64,000 nt of DNA from Bacteroidetes bacterium HLUCCA01 (GTDB lineage Bacteria; Bacteroidota; Rhodothermia; Balneolales; HLUCCA01), in contig LIHN01000017.1 in assembly GCA_001314545.1 (NCBI GenBank), forward strand, positions 125,181 through 189,180. The letters run 5' to 3'. Both the position numbers and the translations under genes were made by a program. The notes beneath the pieces were generated by a model. It saw only the letters and a program-made list of their open reading frames with translations, was not told the DNA's origin and did no database searches. Below, in pieces: positions 18,572 through 27,809 of this stretch; the stretch's first letter is position 1; every line of letters starts with the position of its first letter.

Positions 18572-20215
18572 ATGGAACGCTTCATCGACAGTCTGAAAAA
18601 TTTTCTGGAGCCCCTGAGTCCTGCCCAGCGCATCATGTTCGCCCTGATGATTGGTCTGATTGTACTGTTTGTAGGACTGCTTATCCGGTGGACGCTCCAG
18701 CCCGACTATGCCATTCTCTATGGTAATCTCCAGCCCGAAGTGGCCAATGAAATTGTAACGGAACTGGAAAATCTGACGGTACCCTACCGTATCGAAGAAA
18801 GCGGAACGGCTATTTACATCCCCAGTGGAAAAGTACATGAAATGCGCATGCGGCTGGCAGCTTCAACAGCCACTGGTCCGGGTGTACAGGGGTACGAGCT
18901 TTTTGATGCCACTACCCTCGGGATGACCGATTTTATGCAGCAAGTGAACCGGAAACGTGCGCTGGAGGGTGAACTGGCCCGGTCTATCAACACCATCGAG
19001 CAGGTGGAATTTTCCCGCGTTCACCTGGTCTTGCCTGAGCGGGCTGCATTTCAGCAGGAAGGATCGCAGGCCACGGCCTCGGTTATCTTGAGTATGACCC
19101 GCGGACAACAGCTCTCCGGTCAGCAAATTGACGGAATCACCGCCCTGGTGGCGGGCAGTGTGGAAGGATTGAGCGCCGCCAATGTCACGATATTGGACCA
19201 GAACGGGAACCGGCTCACTCAGGACGGCGGCGGACAATTCGCCTCCGGCAGTACGCAGATTCAATTGCGTCAGCGTACCGAGGCTTACCTGACGGAGCGT
19301 GGTCAGAGCATGCTGGACCAGGTGCTGGGTCCGGGTAATGCCATTCTTCGTGTGGCTACCGAGCACGATTTCGATCGCCTGGTGCGTGAATCGGATCTCA
19401 TCGACCCGGACAGTCGTATCGTGATTTCCGAAGAGCAGCGTACTACAACCAACAATGATGAGAGCTTCCAGCAGGTACCCGTCGACGAATTCACTCCCAT
19501 CGCACAGCGGGGCGAAACGGTGTTGCTGGGCAACCGAAACAACGAGCAGTCGGTGCGAACCCGTAACTACCAGGTCAATCAGACCCGCGAGGTACACGAA
19601 CGCGGTCCCGGGGAACTGCGCCGGATCACCGCCTCGGTACTGCTGAACTACAAGCAGACCTCGGTAGATCAGGAAGAAGGGCAGGAGCCTATCGTTCAGT
19701 ACGTCCCCTACACACAGCAGGAAGTTGAACAGCTGCAGAATGTGATACGCAATGCACTGGGTTTGCAGAACAATCGCGGCGATGAGCTGACCATTACCCA
19801 GATTCAATTTTTTGATCCCCAGCTTGAGCTGGAATATGCCTCCTGGCTGCAGCAGCCCACGCCCTGGAATGAAATCATCCGGTACGTGATGATTCTCATC
19901 GCCTTGCTGGTGGTGGTAGGTCTGGTTTACAGTATGACCCGTAAGATGAACCAGGAAAGTTTTGATGTGATGTTCAAGAAACCGGGGGGTGAAGTGCAGC
20001 AGGATCAGCAGCAGCTGGCCGAGGCCATAGCCAGTGCCGGTGAGGACGAAGGCGACATCGATATATCCCCGGATGACTTTATGAGCAAGAAATTGAGCAA
20101 GTCAGCCCGCCGTCAGCTGGCCGAAAAGTCGATGATGATTGACGAAATCAAGAAATTTGTAGGTGAACAGGGCGAGGATGCCACGCATCTGATCCGAACC
20201 ATGATGATCCGATAA
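18572..20215 (+). CDS. fliF: Flagellar MS-ring protein FliF
   Basis: 547 aa; LARSINTIEQVEFSRVHLVLPERAAF...; two TM regions. Confidence 0.95.
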   Translation: MERFIDSLKNFLEPLSPAQRIMFALMIGLIVLFVGLLIRWTLQPDYAILYGNLQPEVANEIVTELENLTVPYRIEESGTAIYIPSGKVHEMRMRLAASTATGPGVQGYELFDATTLGMTDFMQQVNRKRALEGELARSINTIEQVEFSRVHLVLPERAAFQQEGSQATASVILSMTRGQQLSGQQIDGITALVAGSVEGLSAANVTILDQNGNRLTQDGGGQFASGSTQIQLRQRTEAYLTERGQSMLDQVLGPGNAILRVATEHDFDRLVRESDLIDPDSRIVISEEQRTTTNNDESFQQVPVDEFTPIAQRGETVLLGNRNNEQSVRTRNYQVNQTREVHERGPGELRRITASVLLNYKQTSVDQEEGQEPIVQYVPYTQQEVEQLQNVIRNALGLQNNRGDELTITQIQFFDPQLELEYASWLQQPTPWNEIIRYVMILIALLVVVGLVYSMTRKMNQESFDVMFKKPGGEVQQDQQQLAEAIASAGEDEGDIDISPDDFMSKKLSKSARRQLAEKSMMIDEIKKFVGEQGEDATHLIRTMMIR

Positions 20216-20233
20216 ACCCAACAGGTATTCACT

Positions 20234-21277
20234 ATGTCAGCAGCCGTAGCCACATCTGCCAGCAAACAGCTGGAAGTAGCCAACCTCACCGGCATACAGA
20301 AGGTCGCCATTCTTTTAATCAGTCTGGGACTGGAAACAGCCTCCAAGCTCCTGAAGAATATGCGCGATCATGAAGTGGAAAAGGTCTCCCTGGAGATTGC
20401 CATGATGAATAATCTGAGTCCGGAAGTGGCGGATGCTGTGGTGGAAGAGTTCTACATGATCATGCAGAATAAGCAGTTCGGTCTGGAGGGTGGTATCTCC
20501 TACGCCAAGACTGTTCTGGCCGAGGCGCTCGGCAGTAAGGAGGCCAATGAAATTTTCCGCAAGATTGAAACCAAGACGGGTACCAACGTTTTCGGGGTGT
20601 TTGAGACCAGTGACATCAACAACATCGTCCAGTTTATTCAAAATGAACATCCCCAGGTAGCCGCCCTTATTCTGTCACAGCTCAAACCGGAGCGTTCGGC
20701 AGAAATTTTGTCGTATCTGGATGAGAAATTTCAGTTTGAGATTGCCTATCGTCTGGCATCCATGGACCAGATTTCCGTGGAGGTGATTACCGAAATTGAA
20801 GAGGTGATTAAGGAGCACATCGGTGGTATTGACGCACTGGGTGAGCGTGTGAAAGGTGGCGCCGATGCCGTTGCATCCATCCTCAACGAGGCCAATGTTT
20901 CCGTGGAGAAGAATGTGATCAAGAGCATCGAGGAAGTGGATCCGCTTCTGGCCCAGAAAATCCGCAATCAGATGTTCCTGTTCGAAGATATTGTACACCT
21001 GGACGACCGTACGGTGCGGCTTATCATCAACGAGATGGACAAGTCAGACATGGTACTGGGCCTGAAAGGGGTCTCCGAGGATCTGGTGAACAAGTTCCTG
21101 AACAATATGTCGGCCCGTGCCAAGGATATGATGCGCGACGACATGGACGCCCTGGGACCGGTACACATCAAGGAAGTGGAAAAGGCGCAGCAACGGATTA
21201 TTCAGAAAATCAAGCAGCTTGAAGATGCCGGTACAATTTCGACCCGTAAGACCACCGAAGCTGAGCTGGTGGAATAA
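20234..21277 (+). CDS. fliG: Flagellar motor switch protein FliG
   Basis: 347 aa; NEHPQVAALILSQLKPERSAEIL; C-terminal MF..EDIVHLDDRTVRLIINEMD. Confidence 0.96.
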   Translation: MSAAVATSASKQLEVANLTGIQKVAILLISLGLETASKLLKNMRDHEVEKVSLEIAMMNNLSPEVADAVVEEFYMIMQNKQFGLEGGISYAKTVLAEALGSKEANEIFRKIETKTGTNVFGVFETSDINNIVQFIQNEHPQVAALILSQLKPERSAEILSYLDEKFQFEIAYRLASMDQISVEVITEIEEVIKEHIGGIDALGERVKGGADAVASILNEANVSVEKNVIKSIEEVDPLLAQKIRNQMFLFEDIVHLDDRTVRLIINEMDKSDMVLGLKGVSEDLVNKFLNNMSARAKDMMRDDMDALGPVHIKEVEKAQQRIIQKIKQLEDAGTISTRKTTEAELVE

Positions 21278-21280
21278 CCT

Positions 21281-21976
21281 ATGGCCAACCGGATTATAGA
21301 TAAAAAAGCGATTAACTGGCAGGAGCAATCCAGCTCAAAGCTTAATTATCACCTGCTCTTTGACGGTCCGGCGGCTGGCAGACAGGAATCGGAAACGCCG
21401 GAAAAAGGAGAACCCGAAGCACCGGATATTGAAGAGATTCTGAAGCAGCGCAGGCTGGAGGAAGAACGAAATCTGATGCAGGCCCGGAATAAGGCCTTTG
21501 AGGAAGGTCGTGAAGCGGGTCATAAGGAAGGGTATGCCAAAGCCACCGAAGACATGCAGGATAAGGTGGCCTTTCTGGAGCAGGCCGTCCGTGAAGCCAG
21601 TGTTGCCTGGCAGCAGAATCAGGACTTGCTGAAAACCGAGCTGCTCTCGCTGGCCTTTGAAATTGCCGAAGCCGTTGTGGGTGTGCCGCTTAAATCCCCG
21701 GAGATTAAGCAACGCCTGGAAACTGAGCTGATGCCTATGATCCAGGAGCTGGACAGCACCACCCAGCCCGTACTCTGGGTAGCCCGTGAGGATTTTGAAT
21801 TTGTGGAGTCGCTGGTAGAGGAGTATGGCGGTCGGTCAGGGGTGATTCTGCGTGTAGGAAGTACCTGCAAGCCCGGTGAGTACCAGCTGGAAACCAACAA
21901 GGAGAAGGTGGTGCGCGATTATAAAATCATTCTGAATGATTTCCGCGAGAGTCTGAATCTGCCGCATCCTGATTGA
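21281..21976 (+). CDS. fliH: Flagellar export ATPase regulator FliH
   Basis: Position between fliG and fliI; coiled-coil EEGREAGHKEGYAKA; C-terminal VILRVGSTCKPGEYQLETNKEKV. Confidence 0.85.
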   Translation: MANRIIDKKAINWQEQSSSKLNYHLLFDGPAAGRQESETPEKGEPEAPDIEEILKQRRLEEERNLMQARNKAFEEGREAGHKEGYAKATEDMQDKVAFLEQAVREASVAWQQNQDLLKTELLSLAFEIAEAVVGVPLKSPEIKQRLETELMPMIQELDSTTQPVLWVAREDFEFVESLVEEYGGRSGVILRVGSTCKPGEYQLETNKEKVVRDYKIILNDFRESLNLPHPD

Positions 21977-22145
21977 CATATTGAACGGTTACGCCAGTTG
22001 CCAACCGATATATACCTGGTGCGGCAGCCTTGATGACCCTGAGCCATGGTGTAACAGCCGGCCTGCGGGTACGATGGTGACCTGATTTCATTGGTCGTTT
22101 TACCACGATGGATGTCCAACGCAGCGATAACAAAAGTCTATAACT

Positions 22146-23495
22146 ATGAGCCCTTTAGCATCCCCTCCGCAGTCTCAATCGCTTGGCGGGTATTTTCAGC
22201 ACATCCGCCGGCACCTGTCTGGCGGACCTCTGGGACCCCGCTATTATGGCCGGGTCTCGTCGGTGGTGGGGACCATGGTTGAAGTGGAAGGGCTGAACGC
22301 CTGTGTGGGCGAGGTGTACGGGATTCACTCGCAGCTGGGTAAAGTAGTTCAGGCTGAAGTAGTGGGCCTGCGCGACTCCAAGACCCTGCTGATGCCTTAC
22401 GACCGGGTGGAAGGCATGCAGCTGGGTTGCCTGGTAGAGCTTCAAGGTCGGCCGTTGAGTATCCCTATCAGCGATGAAATGCTTGGCAGGGTGCTGGATT
22501 CGAATGGTAACCCCATCGATAACCTCGGCGGGGTACATGCTGTCACGCATCAGACCATCCATAATGAGCCGCCCGGACCGCTGGAACGCGGGCGCATCAA
22601 CGAGATTATGTATACCGGTCTGCGTGCTTTTGATACCCTCAACTCCCTGGGTAAAGGTCAGCGGATGGGGATTTTTGCCGGATCCGGGGTCGGTAAAAGT
22701 GTACTGCTCGGCATGATTGCCCGAAATTCCTCGGCTGATATCAATGTCATCGCACTGATTGGCGAGCGTGGCAGGGAGGTGAGTGAGTTCATCACCGATG
22801 CCCTGGGTGAGGAAGGACTCAAACGCTCCGTGGTGGTCGTAGCTACGTCGGACAATGCGGCCATGAACCGGATCAAAGGGGCGTTTACCGCAACGGCCAT
22901 AGCCGAATATTTCCGGGATCAGGGAAAAAATGTCCTGCTCATGATGGATTCCATCACCCGTGTTGCCATGGCCCAGCGGGAGATCGGACTGGCCGCCGGG
23001 GAGCCGCCTACAACCAAGGGGTATACCCCCAGCGTATTTGCCATGCTCCCGAAACTGCTGGAGCGGGCCGGAAAAACACGGACCGGCAGCATCACAGGAC
23101 TGTACACGGTTTTCGTGGAAAATGATGATATGAATGAACCGGTGGCTGATACCGTACGCTCCATTCTGGACGGGCACATTGTGTTGTCCAGGAAGCTGGC
23201 GCATAAGGGGCACTATCCGGCTATCGATGTGTTGGAAAGTATTTCCCGCGTGATGCCCCAAATTGTCAAACCGGAAGACCGTTCGGTTTCCATGAAAGCC
23301 CGTGAACTGCTGGCAACCTACCGCGAAGCGGAGGATTTGATCAATATCGGGGCCTATGTGAAGGGGTCGAACCCAAAAATTGACGAAGCCATCAAAAAAT
23401 ATCCGGCTTTGGTATCATTTTTGAAGCAGGGGATGGACGAGGCCGATTTCAACCAGGATCACTGGGCGGTCTTGCAGAAAATCACCGATTCGTAA
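22146..23495 (+). CDS. fliI: Flagellum-specific ATP synthase FliI
   Basis: Walker A GIFAGSGVGKSVLLG, ALIGERGREVSEF, LLMMDSITRVAMAQREIGLAAGEPPTTKGYTPSVFA. Confidence 0.97.
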   Translation: MSPLASPPQSQSLGGYFQHIRRHLSGGPLGPRYYGRVSSVVGTMVEVEGLNACVGEVYGIHSQLGKVVQAEVVGLRDSKTLLMPYDRVEGMQLGCLVELQGRPLSIPISDEMLGRVLDSNGNPIDNLGGVHAVTHQTIHNEPPGPLERGRINEIMYTGLRAFDTLNSLGKGQRMGIFAGSGVGKSVLLGMIARNSSADINVIALIGERGREVSEFITDALGEEGLKRSVVVVATSDNAAMNRIKGAFTATAIAEYFRDQGKNVLLMMDSITRVAMAQREIGLAAGEPPTTKGYTPSVFAMLPKLLERAGKTRTGSITGLYTVFVENDDMNEPVADTVRSILDGHIVLSRKLAHKGHYPAIDVLESISRVMPQIVKPEDRSVSMKARELLATYREAEDLINIGAYVKGSNPKIDEAIKKYPALVSFLKQGMDEADFNQDHWAVLQKITDS

Positions 23496-23514
23496 ATCGT
23501 CATTCTGAGTCCCT

Positions 23515-23943
23515 ATGACCTTCAAGTTTTCCCTGGAGCCTGTGCTCAAAGTCAACGAGCATCGTGAAAAGCAGCAGCAGCAGAAGTACGCCGCTCAGGT
23601 CAAGCAAATGCAGTCTATCAAAGATAAAATCGACGACCTGAAAGACCGTATCAGTCAGACCGATGATACTTCTGAAGCCCGGTACACCAGCATTCATGCC
23701 CTTCGTGCCCGCTACGGAGTTCTTGAGCAGATGCATGTGGAAATCGGCAAGCTGGAAAAAGAGCTGATTCTGGTTGATGAGCGCGTGGACGCCGAGCGTA
23801 AAAAGCTGGTAGAAGCCCACCGCAAGACGCACATGATGGAAACGATGAAAACCAAGGAATTTACCACGTTCAGACATCAGGTCAACCAGCTTGAACAAGG
23901 TCAGATGGATGAGGTGGCTTCACAGATTGTGAGTCGCCGTTAA
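23515..23943 (+). CDS. fliJ: Flagellar export protein FliJ
   Basis: 142 aa coiled coil immediately downstream of fliI; MTFKFSLEPVLKVNEHREKQQQ. Confidence 0.85.
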   Translation: MTFKFSLEPVLKVNEHREKQQQQKYAAQVKQMQSIKDKIDDLKDRISQTDDTSEARYTSIHALRARYGVLEQMHVEIGKLEKELILVDERVDAERKKLVEAHRKTHMMETMKTKEFTTFRHQVNQLEQGQMDEVASQIVSRR

Positions 23944-23962
23944 GTTATAAGGTTCAACCTAT

Positions 23963-24580
23963 ATGGGCATTTTAAAAATCATAGGCGCTTTTATCGGCTC
24001 ATTTATTGTGATGCTGGGCGCGGTTTTTTTCCTGTATCCGTATCTCAATGCCGAGAAGTACGAGGAGATTGTGATGCCCCGTAATGCTGACGGAGAAATT
24101 GTAGCTACTACTTCGCGCTATAACCGTGAAGAGTTTCAGGCGCTGACATCGGAGCTGGAGCGTCTGCAGCAGCATAATGCACAGCTCACGGAACTGGTTG
24201 ATTCGCTGACCCTGGTTGCAACCGGACTCCCCTCGGTATCCCTCGACTCCCTCGTACAGGCTGAAATCATGGCCCGGAATCTGGTAGAAGCCGGTTCAGA
24301 GGAGGCACTTGCTTCCATCACACCGGAAATGATAGCTACCTCCATACCGGATGCGGTTCGTGAAGAAGCGGCGCCTGAGGAAGACGACGAGGCTATCCGC
24401 CAGCGTGTCAACAGCTTGCTGAACCTGGATGAAGAAGAAATGATGCCCATTGTCAGCGAGTTGAGCTCAGAACAGTTGCAGACACTCTACCGGGTTGCCA
24501 GCAATCAGCAGCGGGAAAAACTCCTGCGATCGCTGCCACCCAACCGCGCGGCTCGTCTCATGCAGGAGGTTCTGTTATGA
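23963..24580 (+). CDS. MotE-like/MgtE N-domain-like membrane-anchored flagellar protein
   Basis: N-terminal TM, coiled coil, C-terminal LSSEQLQTLYRVASNQQREKLLRSLPPNRAARLMQ; between fliJ and fliK. Confidence 0.6.
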   Translation: MGILKIIGAFIGSFIVMLGAVFFLYPYLNAEKYEEIVMPRNADGEIVATTSRYNREEFQALTSELERLQQHNAQLTELVDSLTLVATGLPSVSLDSLVQAEIMARNLVEAGSEEALASITPEMIATSIPDAVREEAAPEEDDEAIRQRVNSLLNLDEEEMMPIVSELSSEQLQTLYRVASNQQREKLLRSLPPNRAARLMQEVLL

Positions 24581-26919
24581 TGATCCCCCGCGACATTTCC
24601 GTTGCTGATGTATCCGGTCGACTCCAAAAGCCGGCCGGCGACGGATGGACTACTACCGGCTCTCAGGAAGAACCCGGCCGGTTTGCATCCCTGTTGAAAT
24701 CGGCATCGGGTGACGGTGCGGCTGATGGCAGTAAAGGATCTGCGGCGGAAACTTCCTCCGGTTCCGGCACTGCTGCATCGGATACTACGGGCGAAACGGG
24801 TTCTGCCACCACCGATACTTCGGCTGATTCCAATCCGGAATCGCAGGTTCAGCAGGCTTCCGATTCGGAAGCAGAGGATGCGAAACAAAATTCGGAGGAG
24901 AACCCGACAAACGCAGGCGATACGGAGGAAACCCCCGCCGATGAAATTGTGCTCCATAATGAAATTCGTTCTGCCGGGAAGCCGGCAGATGGCGATGCTG
25001 ATGCCGGACAGAATCCTGAAGCCGCTGGTGAGCGTCAAGCGCTGCGTGCAGAATCCGGCACTGCTGCCGGTAATGCGGTCAATCCGGACGGCACCACTGT
25101 GCTTGCTGGTGATGCTAGTGTAATGCAGACGGAAGGCGAGGTGAGCTCGTCGACAAATGGCGGCTTGGCTAACGGTGTCGTTGCTGATTCGCAAGGACAG
25201 GGAAAAGGAACCGTATCGGCAGATGGTGCCGGCCAGGTTGCGACCGATCAGGCCGGGACAGCGGCAGCTGAGGTGTCTCAGTCAGGCGATGCATCTACGG
25301 AAAAAGGCATTGCAGCAGCGGCTGTCAGCGGTGACGCAGCCAACGGTTCGATTCCCGGGGCTGGTTCTGACGCAGGTGCAGCGGCCGCCAGCGGTGACAC
25401 AGCCAACGGGTCGATTCCCGGGGCTGGTTCTGACGCAGGTGCAGCGGCCGCCAGCGGTGACACAGCCAACGGGTCGATTCCCGCGGCTGGTTCTGATGCA
25501 GGTGCAGCGGCCGCCAGCGGTGACACAGCCAACGGTTCGATTCCCGGGGCTGGTTCTGACGCAGGTGCAGCTGTTGACCAAGCCGCGGCTGATGCAACCT
25601 CAACGGTGAGTGCAGAAAACCGCACTGACGCCCGAACCACAGCATCGGAGCCGGCCGGCGGTACCACCGCAGGCACTACAGCTACTGAAGGTACAGCGTC
25701 CGGCTCATCGCAGCCATCTGCCGGAGTGCCGGTCGATGCAGACGGTGAACCAATTGGAGGCGTACCCCCGACCGGAGCCAATGGTCAGGCAGCAAACGCT
25801 GCTGAAGGACCGTCGACCGCCACGGGAACCATCGCACCTACGGTGAACGGTCAGGCTGCGGAGGGTACCGCAACACCGGATGGTGGCAAGACAGCGGTAA
25901 CGGAAGGCGCTGCGCCTGGTATGGAACGCACCCCAACCGGTGATCTTCGTACCGATGCACCGGCACCGGCACCGGAAGCCACACCCGCAGCACCGACCCA
26001 GGTAGCACAGGCTGCGGGCGCTCAACTGCTTCGTGAACTGCAGCAACAGGCCCAGATGAACGGTGCGCAAACCCGTCATGATCTGGTTTCCCTACAGCAA
26101 CAGGCAACCGAGCTGCCGGAAGAGGAGCTTCGGGCATTACTCAAAGACATGCCTGCACCCGGATTTCAGAAACCGGAACGGCACGCACAGCCCGGATCAG
26201 AACGCACTCCGGTTGAGTCGGCCCGCGCCGAGAACGCAGCTACGTCCGTAACCGGCGCTTCGGCATCCGGTGGCGGTAACGACGCCTCCCTGGGCAGCAC
26301 CCCATCGCCCATTCAGATAGCCAACAGTGTGATGATGAATATGCAGGGTGGGCCGGTTGACACCAAGGCCTGGAAAGAAGCCTTTGCCTCAGCAGGAATG
26401 GAAATTCTGCGATCCAAGGAATCTTCAGCCGATGCCATGACCCGTCTGGGGCAGATGGAAGTACCGCACATGGCACTGCGCCGTGAACTGCTTCCGGCTC
26501 TGGAGTCGATGGCCAAACAGGTCAGCAACGCCGCCAAGGCCGCCCCTGAAACCTGGCAGAAACATAATTTTACGATGGATGACGGACAACGTGTAGACGT
26601 GATGATCCGGCAGGTGGAGGGTGTCATGCACCTGAAACTGAGCGCATCCAGCCCTGATCTTTCCCGCTTGCTTGAGGAGTATGCTCACGAAATAGAGGAG
26701 CATTTGAAAGAAGCCCTGGCCATTGACATCAACCTGCAGTTTGGCCAGGGAGCATTTGACAGTCAGTCCATGGCCCGGGGCTATGGCGACCAACGCGGTA
26801 AGGCGCCCTATGCAATGGGTCTGGCCGATCTCAGACGGCAGGCCGCCGTACCGCAAAATTTCCAAAACGCTTCTTCGGTCCGCTTTTTTGGCTACAACCG
26901 GATGGAGTGGACGGCCTGA
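24577..26919 (+). CDS. fliK: Flagellar hook-length control protein FliK
   Basis: 780 aa; very long Ala/Gly/Thr-rich N-terminal region; FliK-like C-terminal (MILR...VDVMIRQVEGVMHLKLSASSPDLSRLLEEYAHEIEEHLKEA); precedes flgD. Confidence 0.85.
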   Translation: MMIPRDISVADVSGRLQKPAGDGWTTTGSQEEPGRFASLLKSASGDGAADGSKGSAAETSSGSGTAASDTTGETGSATTDTSADSNPESQVQQASDSEAEDAKQNSEENPTNAGDTEETPADEIVLHNEIRSAGKPADGDADAGQNPEAAGERQALRAESGTAAGNAVNPDGTTVLAGDASVMQTEGEVSSSTNGGLANGVVADSQGQGKGTVSADGAGQVATDQAGTAAAEVSQSGDASTEKGIAAAAVSGDAANGSIPGAGSDAGAAAASGDTANGSIPGAGSDAGAAAASGDTANGSIPAAGSDAGAAAASGDTANGSIPGAGSDAGAAVDQAAADATSTVSAENRTDARTTASEPAGGTTAGTTATEGTASGSSQPSAGVPVDADGEPIGGVPPTGANGQAANAAEGPSTATGTIAPTVNGQAAEGTATPDGGKTAVTEGAAPGMERTPTGDLRTDAPAPAPEATPAAPTQVAQAAGAQLLRELQQQAQMNGAQTRHDLVSLQQQATELPEEELRALLKDMPAPGFQKPERHAQPGSERTPVESARAENAATSVTGASASGGGNDASLGSTPSPIQIANSVMMNMQGGPVDTKAWKEAFASAGMEILRSKESSADAMTRLGQMEVPHMALRRELLPALESMAKQVSNAAKAAPETWQKHNFTMDDGQRVDVMIRQVEGVMHLKLSASSPDLSRLLEEYAHEIEEHLKEALAIDINLQFGQGAFDSQSMARGYGDQRGKAPYAMGLADLRRQAAVPQNFQNASSVRFFGYNRMEWTA
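25327..25572 (+). repeat. Four in-frame 63-bp tandem repeats in fliK
   Basis: agcggtgac(g/a)cagccaacgg... recurs at 25327, 25390, 25453 and 25516; encodes SGDTANGSIPGAGSDAGAAAA x4. Confidence 0.95.
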
Positions 26920-26943
26920 GGCCGCTAAACCAACCCAGATGTT

Positions 26944-27630
26944 ATGAATATCAACGCTATCAATCAGCAGTCGTCTTTCATTAACACCGCGCAGAATGCC
27001 GGGAAAGGTAAGGAAATGGGACAGCAGCAGTTTTTGCAGTTGCTGGTGGCCCAGATGCGTCATCAGGACCCGACCAACCCCATGAACGGCTCTGAATTTG
27101 CCTCCCAGCTGGCTCAGTTCAACTCGGTTGAGCAGCTGATCAACGTGAATACCGGCATCCAGAGCCTGCAGGAATCGCAGGATGTGATGAGTGCCGGTCT
27201 GACCAATTCCCTGGCCGCATCCCTTACCGGCAAGGAAGTCAAGGCCTATACCGACGGGCTGTATTTGCCGCAGGGCGAGGCCGCTCAGGTTAACTACCGG
27301 CTGGCTTCTTCGGCCAACGAAGTCACCATCGTTATCCGTAATCAAACCGGTGCTGAAGTCCGTCGGGAGACAGTGAAAAGTATGCCCTCCGGCGACAATA
27401 TGTGGCAGTGGGACGGCAGGAACAATTCCGGTGATCGTATGGCCGATGGAAACTACACGGTTTCCATTGAAGCAACAGCCGGTGAGAATCCGGTGAATGT
27501 TCTTCCATTTGTGGAAGGAATTGCCTCCAAGGTAAGCTATTCCGCTGAGGGCGTTTTCCTGACCGTGAATGGCGTGCCCGTACACATCAGTGATGTAGAA
27601 GAAATCCGCGCTCCGAAGTTCGGATTATAA
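26944..27630 (+). CDS. flgD: Flagellar hook assembly protein FlgD
   Basis: FLQLLVAQMRHQDPTNPMNGSEFASQLAQFNSVEQL. Confidence 0.95.
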   Translation: MNINAINQQSSFINTAQNAGKGKEMGQQQFLQLLVAQMRHQDPTNPMNGSEFASQLAQFNSVEQLINVNTGIQSLQESQDVMSAGLTNSLAASLTGKEVKAYTDGLYLPQGEAAQVNYRLASSANEVTIVIRNQTGAEVRRETVKSMPSGDNMWQWDGRNNSGDRMADGNYTVSIEATAGENPVNVLPFVEGIASKVSYSAEGVFLTVNGVPVHISDVEEIRAPKFGL

Positions 27631-27631
27631 T

Positions 27632-27647
27632 TGGCAGCATTTTTGCT
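27632..27647 (+). promoter_or_regulatory. Candidate sigma-54 promoter for flgE
   Basis: TGGCAGCATTTTTGCT, immediately after the flgD stop and 162 bp before flgE. Confidence 0.65.
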
Positions 27648-27809
27648 ATAGAGTTTTCATGTGAGTTCAGACAGTCCGGATAACGTGTTCAACGGGCTGT
27701 TTTTTAAAGTCAGTCATTTTACAATCAATCAACGGATACGCCCGTTCAACCCGCCGGATATGCTTTCCGGCACCCGTGTTGTCGTGCATTTTTAAAATCG
27801 GAGTAAGTT

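Noticed and set aside
25278-25781. Minus-strand ORFs across the fliK repeats (e.g. 167 aa, 99 aa, 106 aa)
   Set aside because: Open only because of GC-rich, repeat-biased codons opposite fliK; repetitive low-complexity translations, no independent start signals.
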